Of a DNA stretch of 41,460 bases, positions 10,071-22,308 are shown piece after piece. The stretch lies in NCBI GenBank assembly GCA_003833135.1, contig QZLH01000257.1, positions 68,302-109,761 on the forward strand, written 5' to 3'. This DNA is from Oehlia diaphana (lineage: Eukaryota; Glomeromycota; Glomeromycetes; Glomerales; Glomeraceae). Within the stretch, counting starts at the first letter, position 1. Each line of letters begins with the position of its first letter. The position numbers and the translations under genes were made by a program. A model generated the notes under the pieces. That model was given only the letters and a program-made list of their open reading frames with translations, had not been told where the DNA came from and made no database searches.

Positions 10071-11697
10071 TTATTCCATAATGTTGAAACACTATTTATA
10101 ATTCATCAACACAAATTCACAAGTGTCATCTTGAGATTTAATTTTAATAAATGATTTAAGTTCAATGGGACGGAGATGTTAATATATGCACTCGGCTTTG
10201 AACGATTCGACAACAAACTATGAGATTTGAACTAGTTTATCTCACCTATGGAAGAGAAGCGATTGAATTACGATTATTATATCTGTCGGATCGTAGTGAT
10301 AATACTTTATAAAAATTTGGATATGCCGAGGAAATTAAAAAATCAGCCAGGCAATAAACAAGAATGTAAAAAAAAAAATACAGAAATCTATTATCACACA
10401 TACAGAACAAATTAAGAGTATACAATATAATAATGAGCAATTTCAACTCAACTGCTTATAATCAATTGCTGCAGCTGAATCTCTAAAAAAAAATCAATTA
10501 TATTTTTTAACAGTAATTATAATGACATTATATAATAGTTTTTTTTATACATAATTTTCACCAAATTCTAAAGAGAAATTATAAGATAAACATAATATTT
10601 CTTATTAGTATTAACTATGATATGTAAAAAAGTCTTTATGGTGTGAAAAAAGAAAATACTGTCTCACCCATATAGATTTATCATTGTAATTATGGCAAGT
10701 GTATTTATATATACATAATCAGTCGGCAAATTAATAATCATCATTACCCATCGCTCTTAAAAGAAACATCTTAATGTCGATAATTTATCTTCTAATTATA
10801 TATATATTTTTTTTTACTATCACTATTCATCACTGGATTACTCTTTTGATTATAACTCAACAATATAAATTTAGAAACATACCTTGACATTTTACACAAT
10901 TACCTCCACTTGAAAGAATTCATAAACAAGGATAAGATAATTCTGCAATCGTTTAAATATAGTATTTATTCCTATTAATTTATTTATTAATTAAATTAAA
11001 CCTTAAATTTTTGAAATTAATAATTTATTGAAATATATCCTTGGAATTAAACTTTATCAGATATCATACATATATCACTTAATAACATAAATTATTTTAG
11101 AATTCTTACCAGAAAAATTTATAACAGATTTATTCATTTGACCAAGGAATATCATAGTACATATATTATTTATAATATTCATAGTATTCAAATTATATAT
11201 TAGGACTTAGTAGTGAATATCACTATTGGTGATGGCTAATATGAAAACTAGTTAAAATTTATGAAATCAAGCATATTTTTATTAAAAATTTTATTTAATA
11301 CTTTTTAATAACAAATAAATAAAATTCACTTAGAAAATTTATACTAAAAAAATATAATTTTAATATAATTTTAATTTAATATGAATTATTTATTTAAGCA
11401 TATATGTTATATTTACTTTTTGAATTACTGAATTCCATATTTTTTTTGATCCTCTAAATAGTATTCTTTTAGCAGTTATTTTCATATTTATGGTCTCATA
11501 TTCTTAAATTGATACGTGTCACTTAATGTTGTAATCTTTTAGTTAAAAAATTCATAGATAAAATTTAAGTATTTAGAATTTAATTTTAGTTAAAATGTAG
11601 CTTACAGTAAAATATTTCCTTATTCAACCATCCTCATAATACATGATTAAATGTTATAAAAGTGGTTTCAAATGTAAAATTTTAATAAAAAAAATTT
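10071..11697. other. Gene-poor AT-rich stretch
   Basis: No convincing gene. A short minus-strand open frame at 10246-10446 is hydrophobic and low-complexity, and I do not accept it. The rest is AT-rich with frequent stops. Confidence 0.5.
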
Positions 11698-12033
11698 GTG
11701 GTAGCAGAGTAATTTTATCATCAAGATCCGAAGTATTTGATAGATACTTTATAATGGAATGAAAGAAAAACTTATTCCTCCGAAAGTGAAATTATATTAA
11801 AATATATTTATAATGGATCAAGTTAAAAAAGAACCTTTAACAAAAGAAAATATAATTGAAGTTTTTTATGTAGAAGATTATTTTCAATTATCACATTTTC
11901 AGAATTTTATTATGAAAATTAGTAAAAATATTTTGTCTGTAATATGACAATAAAATATTATCCATCATTTGGTAAATGCACAAAAGTTAGATATACCTAA
12001 ATATTAATTAATATCAATATTTCAAAAAGATTT
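11698..12033 (+). pseudogene. BTB/POZ domain pseudogene
   Basis: The plus strand encodes, in shifting frames, the pieces of a BTB domain in the right order: RVILSSRSEVFDRYFIME from 11706, SSESEIILKYIYNGS from about 11776, KKEPLTKENIIEVFYVEDY from about 11825, then FQLSHFQNFIMKISKNIL and finally HLVNAQKLDIPKY near 11968. An extra A after GGATCA shifts the frame at about 11820, and a TGA follows FIME. Stops also follow ILSVI and IPKY. The sequence belongs to another BTB subgroup than the three TLDc genes here, as shown by RSEVFDR and EEPLTKENIIE-type motifs. The N-terminus and everything after the BTB region are missing or unreadable. Confidence 0.75.
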
Positions 12034-12103
12034 ATGACCTTAAATTCGTAATTTGCATAATTTGCATAGCGATAGTAATAATAATAACATTAGTTCTTTT
12101 ACT

Positions 12104-12301
12104 CCCTCCAAAAAATTTTTATCCAAATATTTCCATTATTTCTCCGACTTTTCATAAAAATTCCGTGAAAATGATACATTCACAGATATTCGTGTTAGAT
12201 AGATGAAAATTTTCATGATTTAAGGCTATAAATTTCATGAAAAAGATACATTCACGGAAAATTCATGGAAATATAAAAGCGGATCAACATTTTTTACAGG
12301 G
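12104..12301 (-). mobile_element. MITE family A, copy 1 (198 bp)
   Basis: Read on the minus strand it starts CCCTGTAAAAAATGTTGATCC and ends GGATAAAAATTTTTTGGAGGG, so the ends are inverted repeats. Internal GCCTTAAATCATG and CACGGAATTTTTA segments match the copy at 19272-19565. The site CATCTATCTAACACG (reverse complement of about 12190-12204) is the empty site for the insertion found in copy 2. No target duplication was clear. Confidence 0.8.
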
Positions 12302-15300
12302 ATTAAATCTGATGATAGAACATAGAATTAGATAAGTTATTAAAGATTCTATTTAAATATTATGCCCTGTATATAATGTTCCTTTGTTGTCTTAACTGAA
12401 TTGTTAATAAAATTGTTAAATTATTGTACTCGGATTTCCTAATTTTTTTTCCTAATTTCTCATCATTTACTTGAAATTATTTGGTTAAATAAATTTTCTT
12501 AATGATTTAATATACATTTGAATAAGAATTGCCAATTCTTTTTTAATTTTGATTAACAATAATATTTTGCAATGTATTTACTATATTCACATAATTTGCT
12601 TTAGATGAATTCCATATCTAGTACTTCTAATAAACCAAAAGCAAACATCAATTAATAAAAAGATAATTTCCTTAATTCCTTAAATTCAATGAAAAAACCA
12701 CTCTAGTATTAGCTCCAAAAATTGATTAGAAATCTTGTAAGTTGTTTATAATGAAATATTATATGGAAAAGAAAGATTATGGTGAATAACAAAGGATCAT
12801 TAAGATCACCGTACACCATCTTTGTGTGACCAATTATTAATAAGCCCATAAGCCATAATTATAAATAAGAAATTTCATTATGAAATCATTTTCCTTTGAC
12901 TTTACTTGCATATAGCTCAATATTAGATATCATATTGGTTTTTTTATTAATCACATGCTTCTGGCCAGCACTATAATGTATATTAAGGGATTTGCGCAGA
13001 TAGATGGTATGGCTGAAAATTTTCGAAGAATAGATCCGAAATTAAGCCTCAAAATAGGCTTATCTGGATGAATCCTAAATAATTTTTATCCAGAGTGGCC
13101 GTAAACATCCGCATTATATCCGAATGGTTCTTTATAAATAAGATCAAGTCTTCATTTGAAAAAAATTTTTTTTTTTTCTTGATTTAAATTAATAATATGT
13201 GTAAAATTATTTTTTAACCAAATTTCAAAAATCTTATACTATATATTAAATATATTAATTATTATGAAATAACCTATTTTTTTTTAGAATACTGCTAGTA
13301 ACAACTTGATTTCATCTTATAAATAAATTATATTCCTATAATTTTAAATATTCATGTGATTTCTTAAGAAAATTTTTTCTCATGGAATTATTAATTATTG
13401 TTGAAAGATTATTAGAATCAAAATTATTCTTAAATAGTGGTAGAAATATTGTCTTAGTGTAATTAAATGATTCACACAGTATAAAGACGATGTTATATTC
13501 ACATCAGATTGGAATGACCAACAGGATAATGTCCACAATATGAAATAGCTATTATTCCCTTGAGGAAGGAAGGGATGATCCTAGAATTTTTTTTCTTTCC
13601 ATGCAACTTCTTGATTTACACTTGTTTAGTGTTAGTTTTTCTTCAGTTAGATATAAAAGACAAAACTACATATTTGTGTTGACTTCTCTCTTTTCCAAAT
13701 GTTACTTGCTAATATTTTTTAAGATGGATCATATGATAATGTAATACATTCATGATTCAGAATAAAGCATACAAAGTATGATAACTGTTGCATATGAAAT
13801 CAATATCTAAATATAATAAAGGAAAGAAGACAACAATATATTTCACTATAGATTTAGAATAGATAAAGAAAATCAGAGCTATTTAATAATAAAGCTTAAT
13901 ACAGAAGAAATTATGGATTAAAAACAAATCAGATACAATATACAGAACTAGATTAGAATGATTATAATTCTTGCTTTTCATTTAATTCTTCTTATTCACA
14001 CATTTACATTTTCTTTTGACAAATATGGTCATTAAGATTTATTACAACCACAATATTGCTCCATCTGCTGTTGCTATTGCCTTCTTCTTTTATCATTATT
14101 GCTAAGAAAAAAAGAAATGCAAAAAATCAAAATATCATGATTTTATGATGATACTACATGACCAAGAAATTAATGGTTATAGTTTACCTTAATTGACAAA
14201 GTCACAAAATGGTTTAAAAAAGTCCTAGATTTACAAGGGAGTTCAAAATAGATGATGTTTATACAAAAACAAGAAAGTAAAGGAATTTATGAATGCTTGT
14301 CCTTATTTTTGCTACTTTTTTTATACCATTTTTACAATATGCTATTTCATTTTACAAAATGTCAAATAAAGAATTAAAGTTGGAAGCACACAAATTGTCA
14401 CCACAAGCCATGAAAATGTACATGACATTACAATGAAAGCATGAACATAGGACCAAGTGGCACAAGTTTAATAATAAAGGAAAAATTGATAGAAAGTGAA
14501 TTGATGTATAAGTTTTCTATAAAGCATGCCATTAAGATATGCTAAAACAGTCTTTTAAGCATTTTCATGGAAATAATGTTCTAATTAAACAAATTAAACA
14601 TCAAATAAAATTAATAAAATTCATTATAACTCATACAAAGGAAATCACATGATATACTAGGAATATAAAGGCAATTAGAGTTACATTACAAAGATATGGA
14701 AAAATAAATAGTTGTTTATATCACTAAACCATCATTATAGTTTGAATATAAAATAATAATATTGCCATTTACTGCAAAAAAAACTAAATCCAATTTTTTG
14801 GAAAGAAAGGATAGACATTATATTCTTCACAGAAGATTTCTAAATTTTTTATTTTAGGACCAATATGATAATACTCAAGATTTTTTTGCATCATAAATGT
14901 GACCAAGATTTGAAAGAATACAACCATTTTTGAAAAGGTAGCCAGATATTACAAATAAAAACTCAATAAACAAATAAGTAATATTAGAAGAAGCAGTAAT
15001 TGAAGCAAATTATATATTCAAGCAATACCAAAAGTTCCATTATCATAGAATGATACTGGAGTTTGTGAAATGGGAAACAAGATGGATATACAGTATTGGA
15101 ATATCAAGCAATGATATTTCTCCATTACATTATATATGAAATGAAAATGACATAAAAAGGTTTTATACTATTCTTTCGTATTTTAACAAAAATCTAAGAA
15201 TTGCTTTAAAGTTTTGAAGGCAAATCATATGTCTGGTTAGTGGAGAATATTCATAAGTAGAGATATCAAAGATATGGAAAAGTCATATATAGTAAATTTT

Positions 15301-17585
15301 AAAAACCTTGAGTAGATAAAAAAAGTATAAAATTCTTTTCTAATTTGTGCATAAGAACACAAGCAGCAAAACAAGTACAATCTGATTAGTAAATAGGTCG
15401 ATATATATTATTGTGCATATTAAGCAGATTATACACTTGAAGCATTATTCTTAAGTATTATAATCTAAGAAAGTTCAATTCTGCCAAAAAGTGATTGACT
15501 TTATTTTCAGTTATATGTAAAACCTTAACTGTTAGTAAAAACCTAATTTCTTATAATTGAACACTCATATGTGGCTATATCTGGAGTATAATTAATAAAG
15601 ACTTTGAATTGGCCTAGAGAAATATTTAAATTAAGAAAATTCTTTTTTAAGACATATTCCTTTCAACAACTCACTTATCTGCAATACCCTTTACATTGAT
15701 CCATGTTTACAAAAGTAGATGATAAAGAAGCAGTTATGTCAAATTCTCCTTCATGTCAATCATCATGTTAAGGATAGACAAAGTTCCTAATTTAAACTGG
15801 CAGCAAAGATGTTATATATTTCTTACTATGAAAGCAAAGGCACTCTGGTGAATGAAATATACATTCAATTTTGAGAACATTATGGACCAAAATAAGAGAT
15901 CAACATAGTTTATTGCGATCCCAACAAAGAGCATAGGAAGCAACTGAACTACTTTATACTGTTCCGTTGTGATCTCATGGAACATCTCCAAATAAATGCA
16001 AAGGGCACATCAAGAATATGACAAATGTGATCCGATGCTAAAAAAAAGAAAAAAAGGACATTGCAATTAATACAAAGTACAGACTACAAATAGTATATAA
16101 TTTCTATATCATGAACAAGAGGATAGAATTTGTATATTATTATTAGCTTAAACATTGAGGTAAATAATTGAGAGCTAATGTATTTGATATCAAATTAATT
16201 AGTATTATATCTAAAAAAAAAAAAATTTAAAAATACAACTTGTTATTTTTTTAACCCTACTACCAGTTCCATCTCAATTGGATGATAATTCTGAGATAAA
16301 AATTTTTGAGGATAACTAGTGTGTTATGCAAATTGCTCATCTATATTACACTAGATAAGTTTTAGTTATTAGTTGGATCTCTATTCTGTGAAGGATATTA
16401 ATAATATAAAGCAGGAAAAAAGATATCTAAACCTTGATGCTGTATTAAGGATCTTAATGAACAAATAACCCTTGTGAAAAACCAACTTAAGAAATACTAT
16501 GCAAACCTAAATAATGGATTTATATTATTTTTGGATGACTAGGAATTATATAGTCAATAATGGATCAAAACTATTGGCTTTAATACTAGTTCCTTTATTT
16601 ATGTTTTAATATTTGGTTTATTACAGATTATATAAAAGGCCTAATGTTTGGAATAAAAACATGATAAGCCAGGCTACACTCACTCATAATGTCTTAACAT
16701 AATAAAATGTATATAAAATTTCCAGGTTATTGCGTATAGTTTATGCTATGTTTTTATGAAAAAATAAAAATTTTTTTTTTAAATAATTTTTATTAAGATC
16801 CGAATATCGGTTATCCGATTTGAATAAATATAGAGATGGATGAGCAGATCGTAACATTAATTTTTTTAAAAAAATAAACTTAAATCTATATATGAATATA
16901 CTTTCTATTAATCTATTATTGATCATAATTTGAAAATGTGACTCTTCCGAATGTCATAGATAAATTTAAAATAATACGGGTAATACTAATACGGTATACA
17001 AAATATTTTGTATATTTAATACAATACAAGTTAGTAATAACGGGGTTCTAAATGGTGCAATATTAAGAAATAATGATTAATCTGACCTCAAAGACATAAT
17101 GTAAAATAGATATCTATTGTATGACAACAATAATCAAATGATCAAATGATGAAAATCATACATCGGAATCTCAAATTGTGATTATGATCAATAGATAGGC
17201 TTATGTTTAATACTTTATGCGCGCCACGACCATAACAGTAACTCAAAACAAATTTTCCCATGTAATATTTTCTATAAAAGTATAAAAAATCATTTTTTCC
17301 TATACAAATTTCTTTCTGTTACACGTATTTTTTAAAATACTTCTAGTTTTTTAACTCTCCGTTTAGAAATATAAGTACCTTGTATTTTCGGCAACTCTTA
17401 GTCAAGCTATTTTTGCCTATTAATTTCTATTTAGAAGATAATAATTATTAAAATAACATATTCTAAGCAACTTCTAGTTAAGAGTTGTGGATAGTTACAG
17501 ACGGTTATTCAGCATATTTTTTTTTGTTCTAAAAACCGAAATAAAGTCAAGCATGAATAGCAGTTATCTTTATTATTCTGGTAAG
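12302..17585. other. Long gene-poor region, partly with decayed coding character
   Basis: No intact gene was found. A short perfect hairpin AAGCCTCAAAATAGGCTT lies near 13036-13053. The motif CTGGCCAGCACTATAATG, seen in variants elsewhere in the window, is at about 12963. From about 13900 to 16200 the plus strand is less rich in stops than its surroundings and contains frames of 30-45 codons separated by single stops, which suggests old transposon or gene remnants, but no family could be named. Minus-strand frame 16741-16926 is a chance frame. Confidence 0.45.
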
Positions 17586-18010
17586 TGGAAATGGCTAAGC
17601 TGGGATGTATAAGGGACAAGTACACCTAGAGTGTTTTGGTTATCCTCCTCTTCTAGAAGTTTGGTTACCTTTAATGAGAATAAAAATAACTCAAGCTATG
17701 TCGCAGACTTCTGTATGTGGGGCCCGTCCCTTTGGTGGTGGGTCTCATGTCTTATTATCAATATGACAGTACCTCTGCACGAGTTTGATCACTCACGATA
17801 TTCGTTAATGTCAGTTGATAGTAGGCATGGGGGCTTGAATCTGTCTTTTCTGCAAAGCTTACTTAGAGTACTCGAGTCTTCTAACCTATTTTATTATAAT
17901 TGTATATTTTTAGATTTCATTCTCTCCTGTTGGATTCAGCTTACACTAGTAAGAATTGATATATTGTAAGGCTTTTGTAATGATAGTAAATCCAAACTGT
18001 TTATTATTAT
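17586..18010 (+). other. Moderate-GC island with a 112-codon open frame
   Basis: This block has clearly more G and C than its surroundings. It contains a plus-strand frame from ATG 17631 to a stop at 17967-17969. The predicted 112-aa peptide is rich in S, W and L and has motifs such as CMWGPSLWWWVSCL and HGGLNLSFLQSLLRVLES. It has no recognised domain. A real small gene is possible, but an interspersed repeat such as a solo LTR or a SINE-like unit is at least as likely, since the frame has an odd composition and no visible exon structure. Confidence 0.3.
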
Positions 18011-19271
18011 AATTATATTTGCTTATACATTGTTAGACTTAATTTAAAAAATTTGAGATAAAATAAATATAATGTTGTTTGATTAAATCATTTAAGTTTA
18101 CTAAATTTTATATACATGAGTATTTATTATATTCCTCACTCATGATTTATTGATCATATAATCACACATAAAACTCAATTTTTATATGTATTATATGCAT
18201 AATTAAATTATTAATAATAATCTTAATTAAAACAAGAATTTAATTCTCTAATGATTTAATTTATAATAAAATCCATTTTCTGAAAAAAAAAAAAAGAAAT
18301 TTGTCTCACTTCAACCAAATTTATATTTAATGTTGCATTGTTGAATTGCTTGTTTAATTTATAAGATGAAGTGAAATATTGTAATATAAAATTTAGAAAT
18401 TGCAATTGCCATTTCATATTTTTTGAGGGGATATTCCTTATGAAATGAACAATAATAATCAGTGGTCATGTCGGGAAATCAGTAGAGATTTTTTGTTATC
18501 ATAATATAAATTGATGACAAACACATTGCATAGAGTACATATGTAAAATTCAAATTTACTAAATTCCTAAATTATAATTCTGGCCAAATTATAATGCCGG
18601 CCCAAATTTGGTAAAATCGAAATTTTCAGGTTAAATTTAAAGGTACCACATCTACAAAACGTGACACACTTTTCATAATATAATACATGTTCGTTTGGAT
18701 TCCTATTTTTATAAACTTTTTAAAAATTATGAACTTTGCTTCATTCGGTTACATCTGGCCAAAGAAGATTGTTAAAAAACATGCTATTTTATAAAACCAT
18801 TTTGAACTTTTTTCCTTACTTATTTTTTTTTTTTTATAAATACTTTGTGTAAACATTTATTTTAACGCTATTTACATGTTGAAAGAAGATTTTATTTATA
18901 TTTACTTCTGTTTAATCAATTTATTGATTCAGACTTAAATTTCTTAATATTATAGTGATTATTATGGTTGTTTGAATTTAGTATAAGTATTAGAATTTAA
19001 ATTTAGTAATTAAAGGTGTCAAAGCTTAATTTAATAAATAAATTATCAAAATTCAAATATAATGATAAATGTCATCCATCATATTAACTAGTAGCTTTTC
19101 AATTAAAAAAGCAAATTTTACAACCCCAAAAATATATCTAAATAATATTAATTGGTAATAAACAAAAGATTCTTTAGGGTTTAATCAAAAAATTTTAACA
19201 AAAATTTAAGAATAACAAAAATTTTATTTAGATAATCGTTTAAATTGTTTATCCTGCCAATTTACATCTAT
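18011..19271. other. Gene-free AT-rich stretch
   Basis: No gene was recognised. At about 18574-18603 it holds TTCTGGCCAAATTATAATG followed by CCGGCCC, a further version of the CTGGCC-TATAAT motif. The T-run at about 18825 and A-run at about 18283 are simple homopolymers. Confidence 0.5.
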
Positions 19272-19565
19272 CCTGTAAAAATCTGATCCGTGTATTATTT
19301 TTCTTTTTTCTATGAATGTATCATTTTAATAGTATTTATAGCCTTAAATCATGGAATTTTCATCTCGCTAACGGGTTGGTACGAATTCTCGAAAATCATT
19401 TGAACGATATAATGACTTGTCGGGGTTTTGGATTGTCGAGATTTTGATTGTCAAGATTTTGTCGTCGATCTTATGTTCGGATACCCTCACTAACACGGAT
19501 ATATGATTTTCACGGAATTTTTACGGAGAAATAATGGAAATATTCGGATAAAAATTTTTATAGGG
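19272..19565 (+). mobile_element. MITE family A, copy 2, with nested insertion
   Basis: Starts CCTGTAAAAATCTGATCCG and ends CGGATAAAAATTTTTATAGGG. Collinear with the reverse complement of 12104-12301 through GTATCATTTT, GCCTTAAATCATG, CACGGAATTTTTACGG and AATAATGGAAATATT. It is longer because of the 117-bp insertion at 19373-19489. Confidence 0.85.
19368..19494 (+). mobile_element. 117-bp insertion nested in MITE copy 2, with CTAAC duplication
   Basis: The insert 19373-19489 starts GGGTTGGTACGAATTC and ends GGATACCCTCA. It is flanked by CTAAC on both sides (19368-19372 and 19490-19494), whereas MITE copy 1 has a single CTAAC at that point. Inside are irregular repeats of the kind TTGTCGGGGTTTTG, TTGTCGAGATTTTG and TTGTCAAGATTTTG, similar to the block at 24117-24205. 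Confidence 0.75.
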
Positions 19566-20139
19566 CTAAAATAAAATATTTAATGACTAAAAAACTTTAT
19601 TACTAAAAATTTTTATTAAAATAAAATTTTATGGGAACATATGACGCCAGATTATGTAATAAATTTGATTGGCTACACAAACATGATCATCACGTCATCT
19701 GATAAATGTTTGTTTGTATTATCAAATAGGTTAGATAGGTTTAAGTAACACCTTGATAACGATAATTTTTTTTTTCCTTTTTTTTATTGCAATGCTATTC
19801 GACTTGAAAATGGCTTTTTTTTTTTGAGGCAATTTTTTTTTGTTATTTTATTATATTTAATTATTGTCCGGAGCGTAGCGAAGGACTATTTATTGTACGG
19901 AACTAGATAAATTTGTAGTACCGGTTTAACCTATGCATTTTTCCTTCCTTCCACCTACGTCACTATAATTTAGCCCCTGCTTATTTCCTTTTATGTTTTG
20001 TATCACATTTTTTGTAACGCTTTATTTTTAGCAACACATTTTGTAGCCAATAATATATATATATGTAAATTATTTTACTATTAAGCGCGGACTCTCAACG
20101 GTTTCCGTTTTCCTAGTTATTCTTTACTTTATTACTAAT
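19566..20139. other. Gene-free stretch with a small imperfect palindrome
   Basis: GTCCGGAGCGTAGCGAAGGAC at 19866-19886 is an imperfect palindrome (GTCC...GGAC with a CG-rich core). The rest has no recognised gene. It passes into pyrimidine-rich sequence near 20140. Confidence 0.45.
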
Positions 20140-20850
20140 GCTAACTTTATTTTTTTTCTTTAGATAATGAGATGGCTTCTTTTTATTTGAGGTATAACTT
20201 TCTTGTTTTATTACTTTTTCACTTTATTTGAAATATTACTAACCAGTCTTTTCTTTCCTTTTTTTTATGGGTGGTATTCTTGATTGTTTTTCTTCGCTTT
20301 TTTTTCGTTTTTCTATCGTTCTTTTCACTTCTTTTTTGCCCTTTATTTTTTTATTTCCTTCTCCTTTTTACTACTTTTTTATCCTCCTCCATCCTTTTAT
20401 ATTTTTCATTATTATTTTCGCTTTCTTTTCTTCTCCTATCGCCTTTTACACTTCCTTCTTACTTCCCTTTGTTAACCATCATCTTTCTTATTTCTTTTTC
20501 GTCTCCTATCATCCTCTTTACTTCCTTCTCACTTCATTTTGTTTACCATCATCTTTCTTACTTCTTTTTCGTCTCCTATCACCTTTCTTACTTCTTTTTC
20601 GTCTCCTATCACCTTTCTTATTTCTTTTTCGTCTCCTATCACCTTTCTTATTTCTTTTTCGTCTTTTATCATCATCCTTTTTATTTCCTTCTCACTTCCT
20701 TTTCATCTCCTATCACCCTTTTACTTCCTTCTCACTTCCTTTTCATTCACTATCATCTTTCTCACTTTCTTTTCATCTTCTATCACCCTTTTCACTTCTT
20801 TTTCATTTCTCTTTCATCCTCTTATCATCTTTTTACACTTCCTTTGTAAC
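20140..20850. repeat. Pyrimidine-rich tract, about 700 bp
   Basis: The plus strand is almost entirely T and C, with few A and very few G. Stop codons need A, so all three plus frames stay open for long stretches (for example 20267-20854, 20271-20849 and 20539-20901). The F/S/L/P-rich peptides are therefore artefacts, not genes. Confidence 0.9.
20551..20670 (+). repeat. 30-bp minisatellite, four tandem copies
   Basis: The unit is ATCTTTCTTACTTCTTTTTC plus GTCTCCTATC. Copies at 20551-20580, 20581-20610, 20611-20640 and 20641-20670 differ at only a few positions, the last one having GTCTTTTATC. A related unit lies at 20480-20510. Confidence 0.9.
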
Positions 20851-21179
20851 ATAATCAGTAAAACAATTTATAAAGCACAAAATAATTTTTATATCCACTA
20901 AATTTATAATTTTATAATTTTAATATTGTATTAACAAATAAAAATTTTACCGTAAATAAAATATTCTTTGTGAAATAAAAAAAAAATAATATGAAAAATC
21001 AGCCAATTTATGAAGTCACGTGATGGGGTCGCAGGTCGCTACCCTAAATTGATTTTTTTGCATTTAAATTTAAGTAATGACTTTTTTATTGGATAAACTA
21101 ACTTGTAAATCACTAATTTCGTCCTGAATTTTTTTTTTATTTCTTAATACAATAATATATGTAAGAAATACTAATGCGC

Positions 21180-21298
21180 AAATCGGTTATTCGGTTTCAA
21201 ATCGGATTGTGCGAAACCGGTTTGAATAGATTGAACTGGTTGCAGCCGTTTTAAATTCGGTTTCGAAAATAGAACCGGTTCCAAACTCTACAGCTACT
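21180..21298. mobile_element. Degenerate CGGTTT-rich repeat, possible hAT end
   Basis: CGGTTT and AACCGG motifs are clustered in both orientations (AAATCGGTTATTCGGTTT; GAAACCGGTTTGAA; AGAACCGGTTCCAAACTCTA). The right end, read in reverse as TAGAGTTTGGAACCGGTTCT, resembles common hAT termini. The left end has no matching inverted copy, so it would be truncated. Confidence 0.45.
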
Positions 21299-21501
21299 TC
21301 ATTTCTCATTTTAAATCGTCATCATTAAAATTCTTCGTTATCTAACATGCTGTCGTCAGTAGGGTATATATAATAACACCAATAACACCGTTTGGAATTA
21401 GGCTTATTGGATTCGCTGCTAAATTTTCGTGATTGATCAAGCGCAGACTGTCAAGGAATGAAATGCGTTAATTTAGATTGAGTATCTATCTGGTAAGTAG
21501 G

Positions 21502-21951
21502 TTAGGGTCTACGGTTTTTAGATGCAAAAACGCAAAAAGACAAAAAAAAAAATTGCATAACTGCGAAGCATGTGATGCATAATTGAAACTTGTCCAAATT
21601 GGATAATATTTCCATAAAATTTCCACAAAAACGAGAAACTTCATTGAAATCTGGCCTACACCATGGAAATTGAAAAGGTTTCCACCAAATCTTAATAGTA
21701 TAAACTTCATGTAAACCATATCTCTTCGACCTGTGAATGTAGCTAGTTGACGAGAGAAAACCCATAGGATTCGTTAGTTGTGGAGTTATGAAGTGTCGCT
21801 TTGATGTAGGGATGCGCTTAGTGTCGTAAGTTTTACATATATAGTTATATTGTTTTGTTATTTTTTCTATTTTGTATTTAGATAGATACTTTATTGAGAT
21901 GATGTATTTTTTACGAATAAAGTTTGAGATCAAAAAAAAATCCGAATTCAC
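21502..21951 (-). other. 149-codon open frame of doubtful status
   Basis: This minus-strand frame is long for such AT-rich DNA, but it begins with GTG. The first ATG is at codon 63 (within TNPMGFLSSTSYIHR). It contains IWWKPFQFPWCRPDFNEV and ends ASKNRRP. No domain was recognised. It overlaps a second open frame (21486-21719) on the same strand, which suggests a low-stop repeat rather than a gene. An exon of an unrecognised gene remains possible. Confidence 0.2.
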
Positions 21952-22279
21952 TATTTTTTCATCTAAACTTATACTTTTAACCTTCTCATGACGATATTCT
22001 CAGATTGCTGAAAATAAATAAGATTATTTGAGTATATTCAGTATATTCGTAAATATTATTTGTGATTGAAAGCTTAATTTACGGATACATTATCAAAACA
22101 TTATTAAATTATGACGCAATTTGTCAGTCTAATGGTCCCCAATATGTGGCTGAGATCTATTGCATGTGATTGACATACTGCATATAAATATTATTTCATG
22201 TGATTTTCCAATTATATTACATCGTAAGGGAAATAATTGATTGTGTAATACTGTACAAATTAGTTTCGAAAAAACTTTC

Positions 22280-22304
22280 TTTTTTTTTCTAAAAAAAAAA
22301 AAAA
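22280..22304 (+). promoter_or_regulatory. T-tract/A-tract directly upstream of BTB-TLDc start
   Basis: TTTTTTTTTCT followed by a run of A ends five bases before the ATG at 22309. It has the same layout as the tract at the HMG frame (8122-8152). It probably lies in the promoter or 5' untranslated region; its role is inferred only. Confidence 0.5.
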
Positions 22305-22308
22305 CGAC

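Noticed and set aside
10246..10446. 66-codon hydrophobic minus-strand frame
   Set aside because: Composition is explained by AT-rich codons, there is no family signature, and it is not conserved in the duplicated segment.
20267..20901. Three long overlapping plus-strand frames rich in F, S, L and P
   Set aside because: They lie in a nearly pure T/C strand, where stop codons cannot form; all three frames stay open at once and the peptides are low-complexity.
21486..21719. 77-codon frame overlapping the 149-codon frame on the same strand
   Set aside because: Two overlapping same-strand frames with no domain indicate a low-stop repeat; at most one could be real.
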